A stretch of DNA of 64,000 nt from Flavobacteriaceae bacterium UBA3591. Its GTDB lineage: Bacteria > Bacteroidota > Bacteroidia > Flavobacteriales > Flavobacteriaceae. The notes beneath the pieces were generated by a model, which worked only from the letters and a program-made list of their open reading frames with translations, was not told where the DNA came from and searched no databases. The position numbers and the translations under genes are program-made. Below are positions 23,346 to 31,287 of this stretch, piece by piece; within the stretch, counting starts at the first letter, position 1, and every line of letters begins with the position of its first letter. The stretch is taken from the NCBI GenBank assembly GCA_002375695.1, contig DFMO01000008.1:406300-470299 (forward strand), written 5' to 3'.

Positions 23346-25331
23346 ATGAAAAGATTTTACAAAACTGTAGTGAGCGTGTTTACAGTATTATGTACGGTAA
23401 GCTTAGCTGCACAAACTAATAGGTATGTAGACGAAACGGGAGCCGATGTTGGCGATTGTACCAACCCTTCGAGTCCGTGTGCTACCATTAATTACGCAAT
23501 GGACGAAGCAGCAAATGGCGATATTATTGAAATAGCTTCGGGGGTGTATACCGAAACTTTGCGAATTTCAAAAGATTTAACCCTGCGAGGGGCTGGCGAT
23601 ATGCAAAACGGCGGGACAATTATTCAGGCGCATGCGCTGCCTGGTGAAGCTACAGAACGTCCGGTAACTATTTTAACTGGTATTTTTGTGCATATTGAAG
23701 ATGTTATTATTCAGCACGGCTATAACGAGGATTATGGAGGAGGTATTTATGTGGTTTCTGGGGGTAATCTTACACTAAGCAACGCTACTGTTAGAAACAA
23801 TACAGCCATGGTTTTTGGGGGCGGTCTTTACCTTGTAGGCACGGCTAATGTAACACTCGCAGATGTAAATTTGATAGAGAATCATGCAATCTCTAATGGG
23901 GGAGGTATTATGGTTGGTAATATTAGCACATTAAATATTACCGATAGTGAGTTTATAGACAATACCGCCACCCGCGATGGGGGTGGGGTGTACACTCAGG
24001 GGTCAATTACTTTTAGCAATACAAATTTTACAGGCAACTGGGCCGGCCATAAAGGTGGCGCTATAAATGCTGTTAGTAGTGATTGTATATTAAATATTGA
24101 AGACAGCAATTTTACCAACAATACTGCCGATTGGAATGGGGGTGCAATTTCACTGGTATATGAAAGTATGACAACATTTACAAATGTTGAATTCAACAAT
24201 AACGAAACGCTTGATACCGGTAATGGCGGGGCCGTATTTATTAGTGAGGCCACAGCAGCGTTTAATAATGCAACATTTCAAAACAATAAAGTTGCAAATA
24301 ATGACGGAGGTGCCGTGTATGCTTCTGAAAGTAATGTGAGTTTTAACAAGGCTCAATTTACTTCTAATGAAGCATATTTGTTAGGAGGGGGTGTTTTATC
24401 TTCAGACAGTGATATATCTTTTTTTGACACGAGCTTTGAATTTAATTCGGCCAATTTGGGTGGTGGCGCAGCACTATTAAGCGCCTTGAATAATGAGATT
24501 TTAATACAAAATAGCCAATTTAAAAATAATGAGGCTACTGGTGACTTTGGTGGAGGACTATTAAATGAAGGTAATCGAGTTACTATTGTAAATACCTTGT
24601 TTACCGAAAACTTGGCAGCCGATATGGGCGGTGCCATTGCTAGCTTAGGGGAATTAAACTTAATTAACAGCACGATTTCTAAAAATGAAAGCAGCGGCAC
24701 AGGTGCTGGAGGTTTATATAATACAATTGGAACTGTATTACTAAAAAACAGTATTATTTGGGGAAATATTGGCATCGATGCTCCCGATATCGCAAATGTT
24801 AATGGGGGGACTATCAATGGCAGTTATTCGCTTTATGACGATACCGATGTATATAACGATGGGGTGTTTAATTGTACTAATTGCCTTACAATCAACCCAC
24901 AATTTACCGACATAACTACTGGTGATTTTACCCTGGGAGACAATTCGCCTGCTCTTGATGCGGGAGACCCTAATACCGATATGTCTGTTTTTCCTACCGA
25001 AAACAACACTCCTATTGATTTGGCGGGTAATGAGCGGGTGATGAATAATATTATCGACCTTGGAGTATATGAAACGCAAACCCTTTCAAATACCAACTTT
25101 TCTAATCCTGAAGTAGCAATAAAAATATATCCAAACCCAACAAGTAATGTGATACACCTTGGTGCCAAAGAAGAAATTACTTCGGTAACGCTTTCAACAG
25201 TAACTGGGCAGGTATTAAAAACTTGGAAAAATAGCAATAGCATTGATTTAAGTGCGTATGCAAAAGGGATGTATTTTGTTTCGGTTGAAACTTTAAAAGG
25301 AAAAGTGACAAAAACTATTATTAAAAAGTAA
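23346..25331 (+). CDS. Secreted right-handed beta-helix protein with type IX sorting domain
   Basis: A 661-residue surface or secreted protein. Signal peptide 1-22 (ends SLAAQ). From about residue 45 it carries a long parallel beta-helix made of repeats with GGGxY/GGAV turns (DYGGGIYVVSGGNLTLSN, GGGLYLVG, GGAVFISEA, GGAVYASES), as in polymorphic outer membrane proteins. Near residues 530-560 is a choice-of-anchor Q-like segment (NSPALDAGDPNTD). The last 75 residues form a T9SS type A sorting domain (IKIYPNPTSNVIHL, STVTGQVLKTW, GMYFVSVET). It would be exported by the type IX system and could serve in adhesion or polysaccharide binding. It heads a plus-strand set with two lipoproteins and a two-component system. 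Confidence 0.9.
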   Translation: MKRFYKTVVSVFTVLCTVSLAAQTNRYVDETGADVGDCTNPSSPCATINYAMDEAANGDIIEIASGVYTETLRISKDLTLRGAGDMQNGGTIIQAHALPGEATERPVTILTGIFVHIEDVIIQHGYNEDYGGGIYVVSGGNLTLSNATVRNNTAMVFGGGLYLVGTANVTLADVNLIENHAISNGGGIMVGNISTLNITDSEFIDNTATRDGGGVYTQGSITFSNTNFTGNWAGHKGGAINAVSSDCILNIEDSNFTNNTADWNGGAISLVYESMTTFTNVEFNNNETLDTGNGGAVFISEATAAFNNATFQNNKVANNDGGAVYASESNVSFNKAQFTSNEAYLLGGGVLSSDSDISFFDTSFEFNSANLGGGAALLSALNNEILIQNSQFKNNEATGDFGGGLLNEGNRVTIVNTLFTENLAADMGGAIASLGELNLINSTISKNESSGTGAGGLYNTIGTVLLKNSIIWGNIGIDAPDIANVNGGTINGSYSLYDDTDVYNDGVFNCTNCLTINPQFTDITTGDFTLGDNSPALDAGDPNTDMSVFPTENNTPIDLAGNERVMNNIIDLGVYETQTLSNTNFSNPEVAIKIYPNPTSNVIHLGAKEEITSVTLSTVTGQVLKTWKNSNSIDLSAYAKGMYFVSVETLKGKVTKTIIKK

Positions 25332-25393
25332 GAATTAAAACTAAGTGTTTAGGCACTTGTAATTTATAATTATCAATAAAAAGGAAACAACAA

Positions 25394-25945
25394 ATGAAAA
25401 AAACAATTTTAAACATGACAGTATTTTTAATGGCATTATGCCTGTTTACGGCTTGCTCAAAAGACAGCGACAAAAATGATGATAACGGAACAACAACAAC
25501 AGGCGAGCACACCTATAATATTGAAGTAGAAGGCGGCACGGTATTTAATGGCAGTGTACCCAAAGAAACAGCAGGATATTATTATCCGGTTGCCTTTGTA
25601 GAGTATGACGAAGACTTGGGAAGCGACCTACTTGCTGGTATACTTCAAGATGCTGCTGGCGATTTCCAATTTGGTTTAGGCCTTGCTTTAGATAGTAACA
25701 ACCAACCCACTATTCCCGATACTGGGATAGGGCTCACCTTCGGGCAAAGAAATTCACAAAATAAATACGGGCCTGCAGGACCTATAGAACTTACCCTTTC
25801 AAATTATGAAGAAACAATCCTTTCTATGTATGGCGAAGAGGCGAGAGTGGCTTCTTTTACACTGCAATTTAGCGGCTTGTTTAAACTTGGGCAATCGGGA
25901 GACCCAGTGAATGTTACGGGTGAAATTGTAGTAGCAAAACCATAG
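25394..25945 (+). CDS. Lipoprotein, 183 residues
   Basis: The signal peptide ends with LFTAC, so Cys21 is lipidated, and is followed by SKDSDKNDD, a Bacteroidota lipoprotein export signal that targets proteins to the cell surface. A Thr-rich linker leads to a beta-rich domain (TYNIEVEGGTVFNGSVP, VASFTLQFSGLFKLGQSG) with no recognised family. It begins 62 bp after the beta-helix protein and may be co-transcribed with it. A surface binding role is likely, the ligand is not known. Confidence 0.75.
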   Translation: MKKTILNMTVFLMALCLFTACSKDSDKNDDNGTTTTGEHTYNIEVEGGTVFNGSVPKETAGYYYPVAFVEYDEDLGSDLLAGILQDAAGDFQFGLGLALDSNNQPTIPDTGIGLTFGQRNSQNKYGPAGPIELTLSNYEETILSMYGEEARVASFTLQFSGLFKLGQSGDPVNVTGEIVVAKP

Positions 25946-26027
25946 TAATTTTTAAAATCAATAATAAATGCTGCCTAATCTATGTGAAGTATTAAAATAG
26001 AATAGGAAGTTAAAACAACAATTAATT

Positions 26028-26447
26028 ATGAAAATGTTAAAACACTCCCTGGCTGCTTTGGTGGTAGGCATATTATTTTCTTGTAACGGAAAGGCACAAA
26101 ACGAACAAGAATTAATAGGTACTTGGGAAATTCAAGGAACTTTAATGGGCGATAATGGCGAGGGCTGGTTGATGCCTCATAACCAAGCCAATCCCGATTG
26201 CGAAGCAGACCATACCGTTTTTGCTGAAGATAATACTGCTTCCGAAGTAAGGTATAATAAAAATTGCGATGCTAAGGAAAAATCTTTTAGCTGGAAACGG
26301 GAAGGCGATCATATTATTTTAACCTCTGGCGACCGTACCGTAGACTGGCTAATTCATAGTATAGAAGGTGATAAAATGACCGTTGGGGTGCAAATGCGAC
26401 CTAATGCAAAAAATAGAATGTATGCAGTTTATAAAAAACAAGAATAA
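26028..26447 (+). CDS. Lipocalin-like lipoprotein, 139 residues
   Basis: The signal peptide ends at ILFSC (Cys19). The rest, NEQELIGTWEIQGTLMG onward, matches the start of small lipocalin-like proteins (ELIGTW), with following beta strands ending YAVYKKQ. Cys residues at PDCEAD and KNCDAK could form one disulfide. The gene follows the 183-residue lipoprotein by 82 bp. Ligand unknown; the envelope location is supported by the lipobox. Confidence 0.75.
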   Translation: MKMLKHSLAALVVGILFSCNGKAQNEQELIGTWEIQGTLMGDNGEGWLMPHNQANPDCEADHTVFAEDNTASEVRYNKNCDAKEKSFSWKREGDHIILTSGDRTVDWLIHSIEGDKMTVGVQMRPNAKNRMYAVYKKQE

Positions 26448-26610
26448 TTAAAATGGGATAGAGGCTGATAGCAGTTGGTCAATAAAGTAGCAATTCTAAT
26501 GTGTTTTTATTAATTAATTATGTTTGAATTAGTCTTGTTAAATTATTAAAAATTGCTGTTCATCTAATTTTTTACTCCTCTATATAATTTAATAATTCTG
26601 AATTGAGAAT

Positions 26611-26661
26611 GAGGGTTGCAGGTGTTGATTATGAAGCGGAAAACAGCACCCAGCAACCCTC
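26611..26661. other. Strong 16-bp hairpin
   Basis: GAGGGTTGC plus GGTGTTG (26611-26627, one unpaired A between them) pairs with CAGCACC plus GCAACCCTC (26644-26661), with one G-U pair, around a 16-nt loop. No T-run follows, so it may be a processed or attenuator structure and not an ordinary terminator. It lies between the lipocalin-like gene and the two-component system. Confidence 0.55.
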
Positions 26662-26703
26662 TATCAATCAATAAAACACCAAATACTTTGCAAGGGAATG
26701 CTG

Positions 26704-26721
26704 TAATGTAAAGTTACATTA
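26704..26721. promoter_or_regulatory. Perfect dyad upstream of the response regulator
   Basis: TAATGTAA and TTACATTA are exact inverted repeats separated by AG. The 18-bp dyad lies 179 bp before the response regulator gene at 26900 and 257 bp after the lipocalin-like gene. It has the form of a dimeric regulator site; the NarL-type regulator encoded downstream is an obvious candidate. Confidence 0.6.
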
Positions 26722-26899
26722 TGGAAGGAGTTATAAAGGGGCAAAAATTTTAAAGTAGCAGCCTTAACAAATAAATAATTTTTGTAAGCAATTGATTTTC
26801 AAATAGCTATTGGTAAAAGGCTACTTAAAAGCCTAAAACTAGTTTACTTACCCAACAAAAAGAGCTAATTTTATCTTTAATACAATTTTTAAAATTAGT

Positions 26900-27523
26900 A
26901 TGATGAAGATTTTGCTTGCAGACGATCACTTTTTGGTATTGGAGGGATTAGAAGTGCTTTTATCCACTTTTAACTTTGTAGAAAAAACCGAAACCGTCTT
27001 AGATTATATAGCTCTAAAAGAAGTTTTACAGCAGGAGCATTTTGATGTTTTGTTGCTCGATATACATTTTGGCGATTACGACGGTAGAGAAATTTTGGGC
27101 GAGATAAAACAGTTGGCGCCAAAATTAAAGATTATAGCCCTAACCAGCCATTCAGACTCTGCAACAATAAAGTCGTCTGTAAATGCTGGGTTTGATGGGT
27201 ATTTATTAAAGATTGATGGAAGAGATGAAATAGAGCAAGCGCTAAAAGCGGCAATGAAGGGGGAGCGTTACTTTAGTTCGAAAACACAACAAACATTTTT
27301 TGAAATGAACACCTCAAAAAACAATAATGCTTTAACCGATAGGGAAAAGGAAGTTTTACAACTAATTGTTCAGGAATATACAACCAAAGAAATAGCCGAG
27401 CAATTGTGTTTGTCTGAAAAAACAATTGAAAGTCATAGAGCAAATTTGATGCTAAAACTGGAAGCTAGGAATATTGCGGGGATGGTTAAAAAAGCAATTG
27501 TTCAAGGATTAGTAGAAGTTTAA
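26900..27523 (+). CDS. NarL/LuxR-family response regulator
   Basis: A 207-residue regulator with an intact receiver domain (residues 1-125: KILLADDH, phosphoacceptor in VLLLDIHFGDYDG, switch Thr/Ser in ALTSHSDS, Lys in YLLKIDG) and a C-terminal LuxR-type HTH (about 143-207: LTDREKEVLQLIVQ, EIAEQLCLSEKTIESHRANL, MLKLEARN). A second ATG directly follows the first, so the start may be one codon later. It lies 11 bp before the histidine kinase gene and is surely its partner. Targets probably include the upstream secreted-protein genes and the dyad site; that is inference. Confidence 0.95.
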   Translation: MMKILLADDHFLVLEGLEVLLSTFNFVEKTETVLDYIALKEVLQQEHFDVLLLDIHFGDYDGREILGEIKQLAPKLKIIALTSHSDSATIKSSVNAGFDGYLLKIDGRDEIEQALKAAMKGERYFSSKTQQTFFEMNTSKNNNALTDREKEVLQLIVQEYTTKEIAEQLCLSEKTIESHRANLMLKLEARNIAGMVKKAIVQGLVEV

Positions 27524-27534
27524 TACCATACATT

Positions 27535-29412
27535 ATGAGGCCATTATTTATCTGCTTTCTCACCATTTTACTATTTGTTGAAACGCAGGCACAAAATAGA
27601 GATACTTTAGTAAATGTAAGCAATGAGATAAAAGCGCTTGTATCAAAATTAGATTCGTGTTCAAACGATAAAAACAAAGACTGTTTAAATATAGCCAATA
27701 CCATCGTTAAAAAGGGCGAGAAGGAAGGAGTGCCGTATTTAGATTATCTGTATTTTAAAAAGGCGTATTATTTCTGGAAGCGCAACATGCTCGATTCTAC
27801 TTTGTTTTACAGTAAGTTGGCAATTGAAAATCCGCATCCGGTAGAGCGGCAGCGCAGTGATATTGACGCTCATAATCTTGCAGCTTCAGTTTATTATCAC
27901 AAAGGAAATTTGGATAAAACTGTAGAAGTGTACATTGCACTTTCACGATTATTAGAAGACGGCGGAAACCCGCTACATTTGGGGTATTTATATTCAAATA
28001 TTGGTATTTTATTAGGGACTACCAATAATAACGACCAGCAAATAGCATATTCGTTAAAATCGTATAAATTATTAAAAGAGAACAATGATACCCGGTATAT
28101 TGCTACGGTAGCTAGTAACTTGGGATTTGGTCATTATTATAAGCGCGATACCTTAGAAGCCATAAATTGGGCTAAAAAAGCGTATGAGCTATCTAATTTA
28201 TCTAATGATATGGTAGCAAAAACCCAATCGAAGCTTGTATTGTCGTATTTAGAAAATGATTTAGACTTAGCGTTAGATTATGTTGTAGAGGCAGTAAAAT
28301 ATGCCGATTCCTTGGGCGATAAAACGCACCAGACTAATGCTTATAATAGATATGCCGATGTTTTACACCAAATGGGCCAAGGTGAAAAGGCATTTAATTA
28401 TGCAGCGCAAGCAGTAGATCTTGCATCAGCCATAGGAGATAATACTACCTTGCGCAGAGCGTCTAAAACTGCAGGAATTATAGCTTATGAACTTGCTAAA
28501 AAAGAAAAGGCTGCAGATTTTTATAACACCTATATTGTGTTAAACGATTCAATTTCAAATATTGAAAAAACTAAGGAGATTAATGAAATTTATACCAAGT
28601 TTGAAACCGAAAAGAAGGAAAAACAACTAGCCGAACAGGCATTAAAAATTCAGAAGCAACGTGCCAATTTATTATATGCAATTTTAGGAGGGATTTTGTT
28701 AGCCGTAATTTTAGGCGGAATTGTTCTTTACTCGCGGAAAGCTCAAAAACTAAAGCTAAAACAACTACAACAAGAAAAGGAAAATGCTATTTTAAGCTCG
28801 TTTATTTTGGGCGAAGAACGGGAGCGGAAACGTATTTCGCATGAGTTACACGACGGGGTTGCAGCTATGATTGGAGCAGCCAAGATGACCCTGGAGTCTA
28901 TTCCGCATCTCGCAAAAGAAAAGCAAAAAGAGCATTATAAAAAGGTACAGCAAATTTTAGAAAGCACTCATACCGAAGTACGTTATATAGCGCATAATTT
29001 ACTGCCAACAGTTTTGGAAAAAGAAGGCTTGATAAAAGCCACGATGCATTTTGCCGAAGAAATAAATAAAACAAAGTTGGTATTTATTGAAGTAGTAGAT
29101 AGTACAAATAATACCCAAAAATTATCACCGCAATTAGAACTAATGTTGTTTAGGGTTATTCAAGAATTAGTAAATAATATTATTAAACATTCGGAAGCTC
29201 AAAATGCAAAGATAATTTTTAGCAACAAGGGGTCTCATTTAAAGATTGAAATAACCGATGACGGCATAGGGTACGACGACCAAAACACTAGCGGAAAGCA
29301 AGGGTTGTATAGTATTAGCAAACGACTAAAATCTATTGGCGGGAATTTTGTAATAAGAAGAAAAACCCAAGGCGGAACAGAAGCAATGATTGAATTGAAT
29401 AGTAAGATGTAA
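27535..29412 (+). CDS. TPR-containing sensor histidine kinase (HisKA_3 family)
   Basis: A 625-residue kinase. N-terminal signal/anchor (1-19), then a periplasmic region with several TPR units (about 40-345, e.g. ATVASNLGFGHYYKRD, AYNRYADVLHQMGQGEKAF), a coiled coil (about 350-375), one transmembrane helix (about 380-400), a second coiled coil, the HisKA_3 box (EERERKRISHELHDGVAAM, phosphorylated His) and an HATPase_c domain (VIQELVNNIIKHSEAQNA, ITDDGIGYDD, GLYSISKRLKSIGG). It is the cognate kinase for the upstream regulator. The TPR sensor suggests it detects a protein or peptide, perhaps envelope-derived. Confidence 0.93.
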   Translation: MRPLFICFLTILLFVETQAQNRDTLVNVSNEIKALVSKLDSCSNDKNKDCLNIANTIVKKGEKEGVPYLDYLYFKKAYYFWKRNMLDSTLFYSKLAIENPHPVERQRSDIDAHNLAASVYYHKGNLDKTVEVYIALSRLLEDGGNPLHLGYLYSNIGILLGTTNNNDQQIAYSLKSYKLLKENNDTRYIATVASNLGFGHYYKRDTLEAINWAKKAYELSNLSNDMVAKTQSKLVLSYLENDLDLALDYVVEAVKYADSLGDKTHQTNAYNRYADVLHQMGQGEKAFNYAAQAVDLASAIGDNTTLRRASKTAGIIAYELAKKEKAADFYNTYIVLNDSISNIEKTKEINEIYTKFETEKKEKQLAEQALKIQKQRANLLYAILGGILLAVILGGIVLYSRKAQKLKLKQLQQEKENAILSSFILGEERERKRISHELHDGVAAMIGAAKMTLESIPHLAKEKQKEHYKKVQQILESTHTEVRYIAHNLLPTVLEKEGLIKATMHFAEEINKTKLVFIEVVDSTNNTQKLSPQLELMLFRVIQELVNNIIKHSEAQNAKIIFSNKGSHLKIEITDDGIGYDDQNTSGKQGLYSISKRLKSIGGNFVIRRKTQGGTEAMIELNSKM

Positions 29413-29456
29413 GTGTTTAAAATCGCTCTTTACTACCCCTAAATGCACAACGCTTT

Positions 29457-29905
29457 CACCCAGAGCGCAGTCGAAGGGTTAATTATGACGTAAGACGTAG
29501 TGAGAATTGAGTAGTGAGACGTGAGAAGGTAGCGATCCAAAAAGCATTTCCACCCTTTAGGGCTGGGGTAAAGAAATGCTTTTACCACTCTTTCTGCCCC
29601 TAAATCCCCTAAACGGGACTTTTATGTTTCTTATAAATAGCATTTCCACCCTTTAGGGCTGGGGTAAAGAAATGCTTTTACCACTCTTTCTGCCCCTAAA
29701 TCCCCTAAAGGGGACTTTTATGTTTCTTATAAATAGCATTTCCACCCTTTAGGGTCGGGGCAAAGAAATGCTTTTACCATTTTCAAATTAACCAATCCAC
29801 CAATTAACAATTAACAATTCACCAATTCACCAATTCACGAATTAACGAATTAACCAATTAACAAATCTCCCAAACCCTTCGGCCACTCGGGGACCTTTAA
29901 TTTAT
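29457..29905 (+). repeat. Composite intergenic repeat block D
   Basis: Order: GAGCGCAGTC element (29457-29481); GACGTAAGACG/GAGTAGTGAG stretch; then hairpin module (29539-29583), CCCCTAAA element (29585-29635), hairpin (29639-29680), CCCCTAAA element (29684-29733), hairpin (29734-29775). The hairpin/CCCCTAAA unit is thus duplicated in tandem with a ~97-bp period. An octamer tract (29783-29873) and a short fragment of the folded element (CGGCCACTCGGGGACC, 29880-29900) follow. It separates the two-component system from the capsule genes. Confidence 0.87.
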
Positions 29906-30003
29906 ATGAAAATTTAAAACAATCCATCCAATACTAAGTTTGAAATACAAGTTATTCAACTTAAATAATTCTTACAAAACTAAGTTCCCACCAATATTCT
30001 TTA

Positions 30004-30011
30004 TACCTTTG
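30004..30011 (+). promoter_or_regulatory. Bacteroidota -7 box for the capsule genes
   Basis: TACCTTTG fits TAnnTTTG and is followed by C, as is usual. It lies 136 bp before the DegT start at 30147, leaving a leader of about 130 nt. A good -33 TTG is not present. Confidence 0.5.
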
Positions 30012-30146
30012 CGAGGCCTTGAAATCCCTACTTTAATTTATTTTAAATTTCAATGGATAGAAAACAAAGAGTAGATTTTCTACTTTTAAAATGATTTGTT
30101 TTTAACGTATTAATAATCTATAAAGCCCCCAGGTCTATTAAACGGT

Positions 30147-31283
30147 ATGAACGACAAGATTTATCTTTCATCTCCCCATATGGGAGGAACCGAACAAGGC
30201 TATGTAACAGAAGCTCTATCCTCTAATTGGATAAGTTCTTCAGATTTAAACTTAAACAAGTTTGAATATGGACTTGAAACGTATTTAGGAGCAGGTAATT
30301 ATATTACCGCATTAAGCTCGGGAACGGCAGCCATCCACCTTTCTTTAATAATGTTGGGAGTGGGACAGGACGATGAGGTTTTGTGCCAGAGTATGACGTT
30401 TTCGGCTTCAGCCAATCCCATTGTATACCAAGGAGCAACGCCGGTTTTTATCGATAGCGAGCCCGACACTTGGAATCTTTGCCCTGTGCATTTAGAAAGT
30501 GCCATTAAAGACAGGATATCAAAAGGCAAGAAACCCAAAGCTATAGTGGCAGTACATTTGTATGGTATGCCATGTAAGGTTGATGAAATTACTGCAATTT
30601 CAAAAAAATATGATATCCCGCTTATTGAAGACAGTGCCGAGGCATTAGGGAGTAGTTATAAGGGCAAAAAGTGCGGTACATTTGGCCATTTCTCTATCTT
30701 ATCGTTTAACGGCAATAAAATAATTACTACTTCTGGTGGCGGGGCTTTGGTTTGTAGAGACCAAAAGAATAAAGAACACGCTCTCTTTCTGGCTACCCAG
30801 GCGCGAGATGAGGCGCCTCACTATCAACATAGCCATATAGGATATAACTACAGGATGAGTAATGTTTGTGCCGGGATTGGACGCGGGCAGATGGAAGTTT
30901 TGGATAAACATGTAGCCCTAAGGCAAGAAATGCACGCCTTTTATAAAGAAATCTTTTTAAATATTTCGGAAGTTTCTGTTTTTGAAGCGCCAAATAATGA
31001 TTATATTAGCAATCATTGGCTTAGCTGCATACGGTTTAATATTGTAAACAATAAATTTAACCCAGATGGGTTAAGAGAGGCTTTATTAGCCGAAAACATA
31101 GAATCTCGCCCCTTATGGAAACCAATGCATTTGCAGCCAATTTTTAAAAACTCCCCATATTACGGCAATACTACTTGCGAAACGCTTTTTAATACAGGTC
31201 TTTGCCTTCCCTCGGGCAGTAACCTAACAGAAACCGATCGCCAGCGAATTGCAACCACTATTACAAAATATTTTAATAGCTAG
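30147..31283 (+). CDS. DegT/DnrJ/EryC1-family PLP aminotransferase
   Basis: A 378-residue sugar aminotransferase of the PglE/DegT type, converting a 4-keto (or 3-keto) nucleotide sugar to the amino sugar. PLP features: the Gly-Thr of ALSSGTAAIHLSLI (about 56-69), ED-S-AEALGS (about 161-168), and the lysine in LSFNGNKIITTSGGG (Lys191). Length is normal. The stop codon is 4 bp before the CapD-like gene, so they form an operon; the CapD-like enzyme should make the keto-sugar substrate. The product would feed the sugar transferases of the same exopolysaccharide pathway. Confidence 0.95.
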   Translation: MNDKIYLSSPHMGGTEQGYVTEALSSNWISSSDLNLNKFEYGLETYLGAGNYITALSSGTAAIHLSLIMLGVGQDDEVLCQSMTFSASANPIVYQGATPVFIDSEPDTWNLCPVHLESAIKDRISKGKKPKAIVAVHLYGMPCKVDEITAISKKYDIPLIEDSAEALGSSYKGKKCGTFGHFSILSFNGNKIITTSGGGALVCRDQKNKEHALFLATQARDEAPHYQHSHIGYNYRMSNVCAGIGRGQMEVLDKHVALRQEMHAFYKEIFLNISEVSVFEAPNNDYISNHWLSCIRFNIVNNKFNPDGLREALLAENIESRPLWKPMHLQPIFKNSPYYGNTTCETLFNTGLCLPSGSNLTETDRQRIATTITKYFNS

Positions 31284-31287
31284 TATT

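Noticed and set aside
31249..31287. Longer CapD-like start at TTG 31249
   Set aside because: It would overlap the DegT gene by 35 bp and add residues not typical for the family; ATG at 31288 fits better.
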